Source: Eubacteriales bacterium
GTDB taxonomy: Bacteria; Bacillota; Clostridia; Lachnospirales; Lachnospiraceae
Length of the DNA stretch: 56,198 nt
Reading direction: 5' to 3'
Assembly: GCA_030533235.1 (NCBI GenBank)
Contig: JAUNJN010000011.1
Location: 1 to 56,198, forward strand
Shown: in pieces, positions 1-9,305 of the stretch
Position numbering within the stretch: the stretch's first letter is position 1
How the letters are laid out: the number at the start of each line of letters is the position of its first letter
The notes under the pieces: model-generated
Databases searched by the model: none
Seen by the model: the letters and a program-made list of their open reading frames with translations, nothing else
What the model was told of the DNA's origin: nothing
Program-made: the position numbers and the translations under genes

Positions 1-664
1 ATATATCCTCTTGTTTTAATTGTTCACAATTAAGCGGGATAACCGCAGCATTATAGGAATCTGATAATTCCTTTGCAAGATTTACAGTATCCGATGCCAT
101 CGGCTTTCTGGAATTAAGCAGTATTACAAACGGCTTCCCGATAGTTTTTAATTGCTCGACCGTTTTTTCCTCTGCTTCTATGTATGCCGCTCTCGGCAAA
201 TCTGTAATAGAACCATCACACGTTACGACAATGCCGACTGTTGAATGGTCATAAATTACCTTACGTGTTCCAAGCTCCGCAGCTTTTGTAAACGGTATTT
301 CCTTTTCATACCATGGTGTTTTTACAAGGCGTTCTTTACCGTCCTCTTCATGTCCCTCGGCACCATCTACCATATATCCAACACAATCAATCAACCTACA
401 GCGAAAGGACACGTCATCAAAATTCACCATTACAGCTTCCTTGGGAATAAATTTCGGTTCTGTTGTCATTATCGTTTTTCCGCCTGCCGATTGTGGGATT
501 TCATCCTTAGCTCTCATACGGCTTGGCTCATCTTTGATTTTTGGTAAAACCATCATTTCCATATACCTTTTTATAAAGGTTGATTTGCCTGTACGCACCG
601 GCCCAACAATACCCATATAAATTTCTCCGTTTGTTCTTGCTTGTATGTCCTTATATATATCCAT
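1..664 (-). CDS. spoIVA: Stage IV sporulation protein A (SpoIVA), N-terminal part, cut by window edge
   Basis: SpoIVA is the ATPase that polymerises on the forespore surface and forms the base of the spore coat. Only about 221 N-terminal residues are present; the rest lies beyond the left edge. The translation opens MDIYKDIQARTNGEIYMG and has the family's altered Walker A motif, GPVRTGKST, at residues 21-29, followed by KTIMTTEPKF, LIDCVGYMV and TPWYE blocks that match SpoIVA of Bacillus closely. The start at 664 has a GGGGG ribosome binding site 6 nt upstream. A candidate sigma-E promoter precedes it, as expected for a mother-cell gene. The order der, gpsA, spoIVA is also found in Bacillus. 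Confidence 0.95.
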   Translation of the reverse strand, partial: MDIYKDIQARTNGEIYMGIVGPVRTGKSTFIKRYMEMMVLPKIKDEPSRMRAKDEIPQSAGGKTIMTTEPKFIPKEAVMVNFDDVSFRCRLIDCVGYMVDGAEGHEEDGKERLVKTPWYEKEIPFTKAAELGTRKVIYDHSTVGIVVTCDGSITDLPRAAYIEAEEKTVEQLKTIGKPFVILLNSRKPMASDTVNLAKELSDSYNAAVIPLNCEQLKQEDI

Positions 665-691
665 AAAAATACCCCCATGTTTCCTATTACA

Positions 692-720
692 TGTATATGA
701 CAGAAAACCTGAGAGTATTC
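692..720 (-). promoter_or_regulatory. Candidate sigma-E promoter of spoIVA
   Basis: On the minus strand GAATACT (714-720) is separated by exactly 14 nt from CATATACA (692-699). The sigma-E consensus is roughly KMATATT, 14-15 nt, CATACAHT, so the -35 differs at one position and the -10 only partly fits. It overlaps the stop codon of the upstream SGNH gene and would start transcription about 20 nt before the spoIVA start codon. The match is by eye. Confidence 0.6.
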
Positions 721-1666
721 ATCGCTTATAATATATGTTGTTTTGAATATATTCAATCAATGGCTTACAGTAGTTTGAGTTGAAATGTATCCCATCTTGC
801 GATGCATCAGATGGTAAATATCCATCCGAATCCACAATTGCCGAAGACAAATTAAGATAAATTACATCACCACGATCCTTGCACATTTGAAGCAAATGAT
901 CATTAAACAGCTGCACACGCTCCATTGTATACACTGTACCGGAATCAGATTTCGCTTTTGTAACAGGTAAAATGCTGACAACATATACAATCGCATTCGT
1001 ATTCACACTGTAAATATGATCGATCAGTTTTGAAAAATCTTCAATAAATAAATCTATATTCGACCATCCAAGTTCATTGACACCGAACATTAAATAATAT
1101 GAATCATAAAACGAACGGGAAACCGCTTCATAGCATGTCATTTTTTCTGTTTCCCCGGGTAAAGTCACCCACGCCTTTGTTTCAAGCTTATCGACGGATA
1201 ACCCTTTATAGCAAATCGCATTCAATGATGAGATACCCGAATACAGCATTAATGCTTCCGTTCTGGAATCACCAATAAAAACAACGTTTTCGTAATAATC
1301 TTCCGATGCGGATAATCCGGTCGGATAATACTTTGAAAGGTCCGCCCAATTTGAACCATTTATAAATGGATCCATAGGTAGTTCGTCTTCCTGTTCATCA
1401 ACACTATCCTTCATATTATCTAATGCAAGCTGTATCGAATCATTATAGGAATACGCAAATATCCGACTGTTTCCAAACGTAAATTGTTTTTCGTAAGCGA
1501 TTGTTCGAGCCTTTTTGGGCATACAAAAATCTAATACTTTGACACACACGAAACAAAAAACGGCAATCACCACCAAACAGGAAACGATGTATATTATTCT
1601 TTTCTTTATCTTTCGCTTACGGTATAATGTCTGCATTTCCCCGCGTGTTATCATTCCGCGGCTCAT
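719..1666 (-). CDS. Membrane-anchored SGNH/GDSL-type hydrolase, 315 aa
   Basis: This is a probable esterase or deacylase of the SGNH fold, held at the outer face of the membrane by one N-terminal helix. A basic start (RKRKIKKR, residues 16-23) precedes a hydrophobic segment at about 24-47. The SGNH blocks are visible: block I FIGDSRTE with the nucleophile Ser near 134, the GVNE block at 195-198, and the Asp/His block DGIHF at 291-295. Residues 50-120 form a polar linker. Its ATG overlaps the gpsA stop by 4 nt (ATGA), so the two are translationally coupled. The substrate is unknown; cell-wall or exopolysaccharide acyl groups are a guess. Confidence 0.8.
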   Translation of the reverse strand: MSRGMITRGEMQTLYRKRKIKKRIIYIVSCLVVIAVFCFVCVKVLDFCMPKKARTIAYEKQFTFGNSRIFAYSYNDSIQLALDNMKDSVDEQEDELPMDPFINGSNWADLSKYYPTGLSASEDYYENVVFIGDSRTEALMLYSGISSLNAICYKGLSVDKLETKAWVTLPGETEKMTCYEAVSRSFYDSYYLMFGVNELGWSNIDLFIEDFSKLIDHIYSVNTNAIVYVVSILPVTKAKSDSGTVYTMERVQLFNDHLLQMCKDRGDVIYLNLSSAIVDSDGYLPSDASQDGIHFNSNYCKPLIEYIQNNIYYKR

Positions 1667-2676
1667 GATTCATCCCATGATAATGATTTTGATTCTACTG
1701 TTCGCATTCTTGTAAGCAACAGGTAGAGCGCATCTTTCGCAGGTAAATTTTCAAATAAAACTTTATTAACCATCTCAACAATCGGCATCTCTATTTGGTA
1801 TTTTTGACTCAGCATCAAAGCTGCTTTCGCAGAATATACCCCCTCAACAACCATCTGAACCTCATCCATAGCCTCCTTGTATGTCTTGCCTTGTCCCATA
1901 AGTACACCTGCGCGACGATTTCTACTATGGGTAGACGCACATGTTACGATTAAATCTCCTATTCCGGACAAACCGGCAAAGGTCTCCTGCTTCCCTCCCA
2001 TTGCAAGTCCAAGTCTCGTGATTTCTGAAATACCACGTGTAATTAATGCCGCTTTTGTATTATCTCCGCATCCAAGTCCATCTGCAATTCCTGCCGCTAA
2101 CGCAATTACATTTTTTAATGCACCGCCAAGCTCGATACCAAGCATGTCAGGACTCGTATATACACGAAAATACTCCGAAATAAATACATCCTGAATCATA
2201 AGTGCCGTCTTCTGATTATGCGCAGAACAAACTACCGTTGTAGGCATTCTCTTTCCGACTTCTTCCGCATGACTTGGACCGGACAAAACACCAACACAAA
2301 CGCCCGGTATTTCTTCCTCTATTACCTCTGTAAGTGTCATCAAGGTGCTTTCTTCAATTCCCTTCGAAACATTGACAACAATCTGATCTTTTGTAATATA
2401 TGGTGCAACCATTTTTGCCGTACTACGAATATACGGTGAAGGCACAACCATTACAATTAACGCTGCATCCTTACATGCAAGCCCCAGATCCGTAGTAAAA
2501 CATACGTTATCCGATATCTTTACACCGGAAAGCTTTGTCTTATGTTCACGATATGTATTTAACATTTCTATTTCGTCCGGATCAATGGACCAAACCGTTA
2601 CATCATGCCCGTTATCACTCAGTAATACTGTAAGCGCAATTCCCCAACTACCGGCACCCAAAATACCTATTTTCAT
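1663..2676 (-). CDS. gpsA: Glycerol-3-phosphate dehydrogenase [NAD(P)+]
   Basis: GpsA reduces dihydroxyacetone phosphate to sn-glycerol 3-phosphate, the backbone for phospholipids, in the cytoplasm. At 337 residues it has the normal family length. The N-terminus carries the dinucleotide-binding GAGSWG motif (residues 7-12), followed by VNVSKGIE, LSGPSHAEEV, the catalytic-lysine block ELGGALKNVIALAAG and the TRG...LSGIGDLIVTC substrate region. GGAGG lies 8 nt before the start codon. It sits just downstream of plsY, the acyltransferase that consumes its product, so the pair supplies phosphatidic acid precursors. Confidence 0.97.
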   Translation of the reverse strand: MKIGILGAGSWGIALTVLLSDNGHDVTVWSIDPDEIEMLNTYREHKTKLSGVKISDNVCFTTDLGLACKDAALIVMVVPSPYIRSTAKMVAPYITKDQIVVNVSKGIEESTLMTLTEVIEEEIPGVCVGVLSGPSHAEEVGKRMPTTVVCSAHNQKTALMIQDVFISEYFRVYTSPDMLGIELGGALKNVIALAAGIADGLGCGDNTKAALITRGISEITRLGLAMGGKQETFAGLSGIGDLIVTCASTHSRNRRAGVLMGQGKTYKEAMDEVQMVVEGVYSAKAALMLSQKYQIEMPIVEMVNKVLFENLPAKDALYLLLTRMRTVESKSLSWDES

Positions 2677-2699
2677 CTATTATACCTCCAAACAAACAT

Positions 2700-3380
2700 C
2701 TAATTTGTATGTGCTTCTGTTTTCTTTGCACCAAGCTTATTTTCTTCGTGATGCATTAAGCGAACAATATTTGCACGATGTCTGTAAATTGCCATCAATG
2801 CCATAATCCCAACGATAACAACACTTTCTATCATTCTTCTGTAAGATACATCTTCGGATAGAACAAAATCATACCGCCCGTTATATGCCAGTATTCCATA
2901 CTCAATTGCAAATATCGAAACAATGATCATGGAACCAAGTGATACATATCTTGTAATTGCCACAACTACAATAAATGCAATCAAACATGAGAAAATCATA
3001 ATCGGATCTAAAAAACCAAGTATAACGCCTGCGGTAGCAGCAATTCCCTTTCCGCCTCGAAAATGAAGATAAAACGGGAAGTTATGTCCGAGAACTGTGC
3101 CAAATCCTGTATATGCGATATACATATAGATGTTATTAGCATCAAACTGATTCATAATTAATCGAGCAACGACTACAGCAAAAAAGGCTTTTAAAAAATC
3201 GCCCAGAAAAACAATCAGACCCGCTTTTTTTCCTAACACGCGCAAAGCGTTTGTCGTTCCTGCATTTCCGCTTCCGTAATCACGAATATCTATTCCGTTC
3301 AATTTTCCGTATATATAAGATGTCTGTAATAACCCGAAGCAATAACCACCAAGCAGACATAATATTCTTGCTAAAATCAT
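2700..3380 (-). CDS. plsY: Acyl-phosphate:glycerol-3-phosphate acyltransferase
   Basis: PlsY is an integral membrane enzyme that acylates glycerol 3-phosphate using acyl-phosphate, the first step of phospholipid assembly in Firmicutes. Its 226 residues contain several hydrophobic helices and the three family loops: [36 protein letters not shown] (the glycine-rich phosphate loop), and a C-terminal [10 protein letters not shown] block. The ATG overlaps the der stop codon by 4 nt. The C-terminal tail after residue 205 is polar and a little longer than in many homologues. Confidence 0.96.
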   Translation of the reverse strand: MILARILCLLGGYCFGLLQTSYIYGKLNGIDIRDYGSGNAGTTNALRVLGKKAGLIVFLGDFLKAFFAVVVARLIMNQFDANNIYMYIAYTGFGTVLGHNFPFYLHFRGGKGIAATAGVILGFLDPIMIFSCLIAFIVVVAITRYVSLGSMIIVSIFAIEYGILAYNGRYDFVLSEDVSYRRMIESVVIVGIMALMAIYRHRANIVRLMHHEENKLGAKKTEAHTN

Positions 3381-4699
3381 TTTTCTTTCCTCTCACGTAT
3401 AATAAATTTCAGAGGTGTCCCTGCAAATCCAAAGGCTTCTCTGATTTTATTTTCAATATATCTCGTATAAGAGAAATGCATGAGTTCCTTGTCATTTACA
3501 AAAATAACAAATGTAGGCGGCTTAACAGCAACCTGTGTAATATAATACAGGCGCAATCGCTTACCCTTATCCGAAGGAGGTTGATTGAGTGCAACCGCCT
3601 CTGCCATAATCTCATTTAATACACCGGTAGCTATACGCAAAGAATGATTTTCGATAACAGCATCAATTGTTTCGAACAACTTTGGAAGCCGTTGTCCGGT
3701 CTGCGCAGATATAAACAACATCTGTGCGTACGGCATATAAGAAAGCTTCTGACGAATGTCCTGTGTAAACTTGTTCATCGTCTTGTCATCTTTTACAATC
3801 AAATCCCATTTATTGACTGCAATTATCATACCTTTTCCGCGTTCGTGTGCAATTCCGGCAATTTTTGTATCCTGCTCGGTAATTCCTTCAGCCGCATCAA
3901 TAACAAGCACTGCAACATTGCATCTTTCAACTGCCGAAACCGTACGAATAATACTATATCGCTCAATTTCTTCTTTAATTTTGTTTTTACGACGTAAGCC
4001 CGCTGTATCAATAAATACGTATTCTCTTCCGTTGCGTTTAATCGTAGTATCAACAGCGTCTCTTGTTGTACCTGCAATATCAGAAACAATAACTCGGTCT
4101 TCCCCCAGAAGCTTGTTTATTATGGAGGATTTTCCTACATTCGGCTTACCAATAATTGCAATACGCGGTCTGTCATCTTCAACCTCCGTTGTTGCATTCT
4201 CTCCAAAATACCTAACAACCTGATCAAGCATGTCACCGATTCCCAACATAGAGGCAGCAGAAACGGGCTGGGGATCTCCCAACCCAAGATTATAAAATTC
4301 ATAGACATCCGGCATAAACTTATCGAAATTGTCCACCTTATTAACAACCAAAACAATCGGCTTCCCACTGCGACGAAGCATATCTGCAACCTTACCGTCA
4401 GCATCAACAAGACCCTGTCTTACATCTGCAATAAACATAATAACATCTGCAGTTGTAATCGCAATCTCTGCCTGTTCACGCATACTTTTCAAAATAATAT
4501 CATTTGACTCAGGCTCAATACCACCTGTATCTACAATTGTAAAATTATAATTTAACCATGTAACATCCGCATAAATACGATCTCTTGTAACTCCCGGCGT
4601 ATCTTGCACGATAGATATCTTATCCCCGGCGAGTACATTAAAAAGAGTCGATTTACCAACATTAGGTCTGCCAACAATGGCCACAACCGGTCTACTCAT
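3377..4699 (-). CDS. der: Ribosome biogenesis GTPase Der (EngA)
   Basis: Der is an essential GTPase with two tandem G domains that acts in assembly of the 50S ribosomal subunit. The first G1 motif, GRPNVGKST, is close to the N-terminus and the second, GKPNVGKSS, is near residue 185. DTPG/DTAG, NKVD and NKWD motifs follow in the right order, and a C-terminal KH-like domain ends the protein. I start at 4699 ([10 protein letters not shown]), with GGAG 7 nt upstream, giving 440 residues. An ATG 18 nt earlier would add MKWRTK but lacks a site of its own. The start overlaps the upstream DUF512 gene by 8 nt, a conserved pairing in Clostridia. Confidence 0.97.
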   Translation of the reverse strand: MSRPVVAIVGRPNVGKSTLFNVLAGDKISIVQDTPGVTRDRIYADVTWLNYNFTIVDTGGIEPESNDIILKSMREQAEIAITTADVIMFIADVRQGLVDADGKVADMLRRSGKPIVLVVNKVDNFDKFMPDVYEFYNLGLGDPQPVSAASMLGIGDMLDQVVRYFGENATTEVEDDRPRIAIIGKPNVGKSSIINKLLGEDRVIVSDIAGTTRDAVDTTIKRNGREYVFIDTAGLRRKNKIKEEIERYSIIRTVSAVERCNVAVLVIDAAEGITEQDTKIAGIAHERGKGMIIAVNKWDLIVKDDKTMNKFTQDIRQKLSYMPYAQMLFISAQTGQRLPKLFETIDAVIENHSLRIATGVLNEIMAEAVALNQPPSDKGKRLRLYYITQVAVKPPTFVIFVNDKELMHFSYTRYIENKIREAFGFAGTPLKFIIRERKEK

Positions 4700-6032
4700 C
4701 TTTGTTCTCCATTTCAATTATCCTATAAAACAATTCTTTCCCGCTTGATTGTACAATAATCACAGATACTTGTAAAGCCTTTTGCAAGTCGTCTACTGAC
4801 ATGTCATCCAAGAAAATATTCTCATCCGCTTTAAGAACATTGGAGGGAATAATCAGTGCATCACCCAAATTTTTACCTGCAAGCTGCGCTACAATATCCC
4901 TACCGGTTAAAAGTCCGGTAACTGTGATTTTCTCTCCGAAGAAATCGTTTCGAATTGGGAAAATTTGAAAATTAACTTTTGGTGCTGCTTTATTATAAAT
5001 ATCTGCAACCTGCATCATAACATCATATGCAAGCAAACCTGAAATTGTTGATATCGTTCTGCTTCCTTCAAAGAGAACATGATTGTTTGCTTCCAGATAT
5101 TCCTCTACCGCGCATGTTGCTTCGTCAATAAACAATCTCGTCATACCAACCCCGTTTTCAAGTTGCAAATAACCATCATAATTTTCCGCATCCGGTAAAG
5201 GAAGACCGGCATTTATGTACCATTCATCACTTGCATGTACAAAATGTATGCCAAAGCGTTCCATCGCCATATCCTGATACTTTGAAACCGTATGAATCAC
5301 ACGTATTGCATCTTCCTTCGTAAAGCTCTCCAATTTACATAATCCGTCCCTGTATTTTGACAACCCGACCGGAACGATTGACAAGCTTTCCATAGTCGGT
5401 GCATACGCAAGTAAATCTTCAATCGTTTTTTCAAGCTCCGCTCCGTCATTCATCCCTTTACACAATACAATCTGCGCATTCATCGGAATGTCGGCGGAAT
5501 ATAACATATCCATGTATTCGATTACATTTCCTGCAAAACGATTATTCAACATCTGACAACGTAATTTTTTATTTGTTGTATGCACAGATATATTGATTGG
5601 TGCCAGCTTGTAATCGATAATTCTCCTGATATCAGATTCCTTCATATTGGTTAGCGTTACATAATTTCCCTGAAGAAAAGACAGTCTGGTATCATCATCC
5701 TTAAAATAAATGGTTTCCCGCATGCCCGGAGGATTTTGATCAATAAAACAAAATACACACTTATTATAGCAGCTTCGATAACTATCCATCAGTGATTCAT
5801 CAAATTCAAAACCAAGATACTCATCATATTCCTTTTCAATTTCAAGCAACCATTCTTCACCGTCTGCAGTTTCAATCAAAACTTCAAGATATTCATCATT
5901 TATCAAATATTGATAATCAAAAATATCTTCGATTTCCTTATTATTAATTGCAAGTAAATAATCACCCGGAGAAATGCCTAGTTCTTCCGCGATACTTTCT
6001 TCTTCAATATTGATAATCTTATGTTTTTTCAT
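4692..6032 (-). CDS. DUF512 family protein: PDZ-like plus radical SAM domain, 446 aa
   Basis: This is a conserved clostridial protein of unknown reaction. The first ~70 residues resemble a PDZ domain ([19 protein letters not shown]). A radical SAM-like cluster motif CYNKCVFC, of the form CX3CX2C, follows near residue 90, with DQNPPGMRE and [18 protein letters not shown] blocks typical of the family, then the C-terminal DUF512 region. The chosen ATG at 6032 has AGGGTGG 6 nt upstream; a TTG 6 nt earlier is in frame but overlaps that site. The gene almost always precedes der in Clostridia, which hints at a link to ribosome assembly or RNA modification, but no function is established. Confidence 0.88.
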   Translation of the reverse strand: MKKHKIINIEEESIAEELGISPGDYLLAINNKEIEDIFDYQYLINDEYLEVLIETADGEEWLLEIEKEYDEYLGFEFDESLMDSYRSCYNKCVFCFIDQNPPGMRETIYFKDDDTRLSFLQGNYVTLTNMKESDIRRIIDYKLAPINISVHTTNKKLRCQMLNNRFAGNVIEYMDMLYSADIPMNAQIVLCKGMNDGAELEKTIEDLLAYAPTMESLSIVPVGLSKYRDGLCKLESFTKEDAIRVIHTVSKYQDMAMERFGIHFVHASDEWYINAGLPLPDAENYDGYLQLENGVGMTRLFIDEATCAVEEYLEANNHVLFEGSRTISTISGLLAYDVMMQVADIYNKAAPKVNFQIFPIRNDFFGEKITVTGLLTGRDIVAQLAGKNLGDALIIPSNVLKADENIFLDDMSVDDLQKALQVSVIIVQSSGKELFYRIIEMENKDE

Positions 6033-6047
6033 AAGCAACCACCCTAT

Positions 6048-6980
6048 CTATTTACGTAACATAATTACCGCACCAAGATTTCCACGCAGTCCCTTACTTG
6101 CACGATGCGAATAAAACACCGAAGGATTACAGCAAGTACATAAATCGGGAAGTGCAATATGGGATTCCAAAACTCCGGCATTCACCAAATTATAATAGCA
6201 TGCTTTATGTAAATCAAGCTGATATTTTTCATCGGACTTTTGATTGATGAGTTTCTTGTATTGTTCCGGACTATACGCATTCTGAAAAGCTTCTGCAACA
6301 TCAACGCCAACCTCATAGCAGGACTCGCAGATGGACGGACCAATTGCACATATAATATTATCCGGCATGCAACCGTATGTTTCCTGCATCGTTCTTATCA
6401 TCACTTCGGCAATGTTCTTTACAGTTCCTCTCCATCCGGAATGTGCCAGCCCTACAACCTTCTTAATCGGATCAAAAAAATAGATCGGAACACAATCTGC
6501 ATAAAATGTCATAAGTGGTAAATCATATACGTTTGTAACCAAGCCGTCAACCGCCACAAGTTTTTCCTTATCGGTTGTTCCACGCCCTGCGTCCTTTTCG
6601 GTAGCAACATATATGGTTGTTTCATGAACTTGATCCGAACAAACAAGCTTACTTGGATCAAACTGTGCGGCAATACCGTATCTTCGATAATTTTCCATGA
6701 CATTTGAAAGGTCATCCCCTCTTGAACTGCTTAAATTCATGCTTGACAGATGTTCCTTGCTTACGCCACCCTGTCTGGTTGAAAAACCGTGAATACACTC
6801 CTGATATCCGTCATATATATGATATTTCAAAATCGGAACAACTGCATGATCCACCTGATGATATTCAAAATATGTACTTCTGTTTTCTTTTGTATACCCG
6901 TTTATCAGAGGAAGTTTCGATTCATATGTTTTTAATAGTGCCCCGTCTATGGCATGCATTTCAAATTTTTTTATTTGCAT
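6048..6980 (-). CDS. pgeF: Multicopper polyphenol oxidase-family (laccase-domain) protein, PgeF/YlmD type
   Basis: The DUF152/PgeF family contains purine nucleosidase-like or peptidoglycan-editing enzymes with a Cys/His metal site. The family blocks are clear: FYADCVPIYFFD, GLAHSGWRGTVKNI, GPSICESCYEVG, and the C-terminal DLCTCCNPSVFYSHRASKGLRGNLGAVIML. The start at 6980 (MQIKKFEMH) has a GAGGG site 5 nt upstream and gives 310 residues. An earlier in-frame ATG at 7019 would overlap the preceding gene and lacks a site. Biochemistry of close homologues is debated (adenosine deamination or phosphorolysis, or cell-wall editing), so the name is a family call. Confidence 0.9.
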   Translation of the reverse strand: MQIKKFEMHAIDGALLKTYESKLPLINGYTKENRSTYFEYHQVDHAVVPILKYHIYDGYQECIHGFSTRQGGVSKEHLSSMNLSSSRGDDLSNVMENYRRYGIAAQFDPSKLVCSDQVHETTIYVATEKDAGRGTTDKEKLVAVDGLVTNVYDLPLMTFYADCVPIYFFDPIKKVVGLAHSGWRGTVKNIAEVMIRTMQETYGCMPDNIICAIGPSICESCYEVGVDVAEAFQNAYSPEQYKKLINQKSDEKYQLDLHKACYYNLVNAGVLESHIALPDLCTCCNPSVFYSHRASKGLRGNLGAVIMLRK

Positions 6981-6999
6981 TTTTTCCCTCATTCCATTG

Positions 7000-7356
7000 T
7001 TATTTATAATCAAAAGCATTTTTTATATGTGATATTTCATCTCCGAGTATTCCAATTACATCAAAACGTATCGGCGTTCCATCCACCGAAATCCCATGAC
7101 TTTGCATATAAGCGATTGCAGCACGACATATTTTTGTTTTTTTATTTTGTGTAATTGCCTCTAAAGGATGACCTGACATAAGATTCTTTCGATATTTCAC
7201 TTCGATAAATACCAGGAATTCATGATCGTATGCAATAATATCAATTTCTGCCTGTCGTACGCGATAATTTAACGCAACTATCCGATATCCGGCCTGCACA
7301 AGATAGTTTGCTGCATACTGTTCATACGCTCCACCAATTGCTCTGTTATTTTGCAT
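7000..7356 (-). CDS. YraN/UPF0102 family endonuclease-like protein, 118 aa
   Basis: This is a small protein of the UPF0102 family with a restriction-endonuclease-like fold. It has the family blocks GGAYEQYAANYLVQAGYRI, NYRVRQAEIDIIAYD and FIEVKYRKN; the E-x-D-x-I and E-V-K residues form the nuclease-type signature. GHPLEAITQNKK follows. Length is normal. It starts 1 nt after the ylqH stop, with GAGG 7 nt before the ATG. The role is unknown; Holliday-junction or recombination functions have been suggested from structure only. Confidence 0.92.
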   Translation of the reverse strand: MQNNRAIGGAYEQYAANYLVQAGYRIVALNYRVRQAEIDIIAYDHEFLVFIEVKYRKNLMSGHPLEAITQNKKTKICRAAIAYMQSHGISVDGTPIRFDVIGILGDEISHIKNAFDYK

Positions 7357-7357
7357 A

Positions 7358-7675
7358 TCAGTTCCTCATATCAAGCTTTGACTTAATCTTATCCATACTG
7401 TCCACATATACCAAAATCTCGGCAACAACCCCGTATAATTCCGGAGGAATACAGTCTCCGATATCCAGCTTTAACAAGGTATCCGCAAGATTCGTATCCT
7501 TATACAGCGGAACATCATTTCCCTTTGCGGTATCAATAATTCGTTCGGCAATTGCCCCCTTACCGGAAGCAACCACCTTTGGAGCTTCACTTCCGGGCTC
7601 ATAAAGCAATGCTACAGCTTTCCTTTTTTCTGTATTCTTTTGTTGATGATTTTGAACATGATTTCGTTCTGCCAT
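7358..7675 (-). CDS. FlhB C-terminal-domain homologue (YlqH type), 105 aa
   Basis: This small cytoplasmic protein corresponds only to the C-terminal domain of the flagellar export switch FlhB. The block KAVALLYEPGSEAPKVVASGKG followed by AIAERIIDTA and DIGDCIPPELYGVVAEILVYV matches that domain. The NPTH autocleavage motif and the membrane part of FlhB are missing. It has the same neighbours as ylqH of Bacillus (rbgA, rnhB, ylqG). AAGGAG lies 7 nt before the start. A role in substrate switching of an export system is possible, but no export gene is nearby. Confidence 0.85.
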   Translation of the reverse strand: MAERNHVQNHQQKNTEKRKAVALLYEPGSEAPKVVASGKGAIAERIIDTAKGNDVPLYKDTNLADTLLKLDIGDCIPPELYGVVAEILVYVDSMDKIKSKLDMRN

Positions 7676-7688
7676 TTAAATCTCCTTT

Positions 7689-9293
7689 TTACATTCGAAC
7701 ATCAAAGGAATAACGTTTAATACTTTTTTCCAAGTCCTGTCCAAGCATTTCATTTACTACCGGGTTCATAGTCTTCGTGTCAGACAACATACGGACAACA
7801 ACTTCATTTTGAAGTGAAAAACCGACTTGCTTAATCGCCGTTTCTAATTGATTCATATGCTCATCAAGCAGCTTTGCACTTGTTTCATCCTCAACATAAA
7901 ACTTTGTATGAACAATGTCCCCATGTAAGCTTACATGAACATCTGTCGGACCTAAATGCTCCATATCAAGATGCAAAAGCGCACTTACGGCTTCTTTCTT
8001 TTCATTGACATGCTTTTTATTCATATAAACAAATAATTCTGAATTAAAAGCATCTTCCCTAAGACGCATTGGCATTTGCGCATATGCATACATTTCGTTT
8101 AAATTTTGAATAAATTCCAAATGCTCCTTCATATTGCCGGCCTGTTCCCGTAGCTGTTCTCCGGCTTTTCCTCCCATCTCAGAAAATAAATCCATCAGCT
8201 TATTTGTTTTTTCATATAGCTTATTATAGAATTTATCAATTTCACTTGCATCCTGCAGGGTATCCTTATCCATGGACAGTTTTTGCTTTACTGCCTCATG
8301 AAACAACGACACATATGCATCTGATTGTAGTATTTTTGACAATTCTTCCCGTGGAAGTGTTACTGTATTATCATTTATCAACCCATGAATTTGCCTGAGC
8401 AAATCCACGGAATTTGGTGTTTTGGACGGCATAGAAGCATCATGCGTAATCATATCTTCCATCGCTTGGATCATTGTTTCTGCAATCTCACCGACTTTTG
8501 CACTTTGAAGATACTTAATCAACTCTGATTTTGTTAAATTCTCCTCGCCATTTACTGTATCCGAATCAAAAATCGAAATGATTTTATCCTGAAATTGCAT
8601 AATTTCTTCGACTGTACGTCCGTCTGAAACCATTTTGTTTGTCTCATAATCAAAAAAATCAAAGATGGATTGTTGCAATTTTTCAGTCGCATTGGTAAGC
8701 GAATGCGTTCCATCCACATACGAATGATATTGATTAATTGCTGCCGGATTAACCTTAATTTGAAGTTTATTAAGATGTACAATCGTATCAATCGGAGTAT
8801 CCGGATATTGGATGGATTGTTGCATGATTTGTTGCATAGTACTCTTATCAAGAGGCATATTATGCTTCATGAGCGACTCTGCAATTTGAAAATTCTTTGG
8901 GGATGGAGAAAAATGATTCATTTCAAGCGCTTTTTGAACTGTCTGATTGCTTGCTGAAGAAGCTTCCGACAAAAACGGCCGAATCACAACGTTTGATTGT
9001 TTGTTTTCTTTCACAACAAATGTAAAAGAATCTCCGATATTAAGATTCATGCTATCTTCCATATGGGCAAAGAGTACTTTATTGCCTTCCAGCATGATCT
9101 CAACATCAGATCCTGTTACATTAATTATTTGACCAACAAATACCTGTCCCTCCGAAACCGATAATATTGTCCGGTTTGCAGATAAAGATTGTGGATTATC
9201 TGATGCCTGGTTTAATACAGGTGCTGAGAAATCACCGCCGGAAAGTAAAGTTCCTGCTGTATTCACATGAAAATTCATATCGCCTATATTCAT
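7689..9293 (-). CDS. FliK-like protein (YlqG position), 534 aa
   Basis: I do not recognise a well-defined function. The N-terminal ~110 residues contain a short beta-rich segment (SVSEGQVFVGQIINVTGSDVEI), the middle is helical and Met/Gln-rich, and the C-terminal ~120 residues (LFVYMNKKHVNEKKEAVSALLHLDMEHLGPTDVHVSLHGD onward) resemble the hook-length-control C-terminal domain of FliK, which contacts FlhB. It directly precedes the FlhB-like ylqH gene, as ylqG does in Bacillus. That pairing supports the call more than the weak sequence likeness. It has no signal peptide. Confidence 0.7.
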   Translation of the reverse strand: MNIGDMNFHVNTAGTLLSGGDFSAPVLNQASDNPQSLSANRTILSVSEGQVFVGQIINVTGSDVEIMLEGNKVLFAHMEDSMNLNIGDSFTFVVKENKQSNVVIRPFLSEASSASNQTVQKALEMNHFSPSPKNFQIAESLMKHNMPLDKSTMQQIMQQSIQYPDTPIDTIVHLNKLQIKVNPAAINQYHSYVDGTHSLTNATEKLQQSIFDFFDYETNKMVSDGRTVEEIMQFQDKIISIFDSDTVNGEENLTKSELIKYLQSAKVGEIAETMIQAMEDMITHDASMPSKTPNSVDLLRQIHGLINDNTVTLPREELSKILQSDAYVSLFHEAVKQKLSMDKDTLQDASEIDKFYNKLYEKTNKLMDLFSEMGGKAGEQLREQAGNMKEHLEFIQNLNEMYAYAQMPMRLREDAFNSELFVYMNKKHVNEKKEAVSALLHLDMEHLGPTDVHVSLHGDIVHTKFYVEDETSAKLLDEHMNQLETAIKQVGFSLQNEVVVRMLSDTKTMNPVVNEMLGQDLEKSIKRYSFDVRM

Positions 9294-9305
9294 ACTATCA
9301 CCTGA

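Noticed and set aside
7000-7019. A longer start for the pgeF gene at 7019
   Set aside because: It would overlap the YraN gene and has no ribosome binding site, whereas the ATG at 6980 has a clear one.
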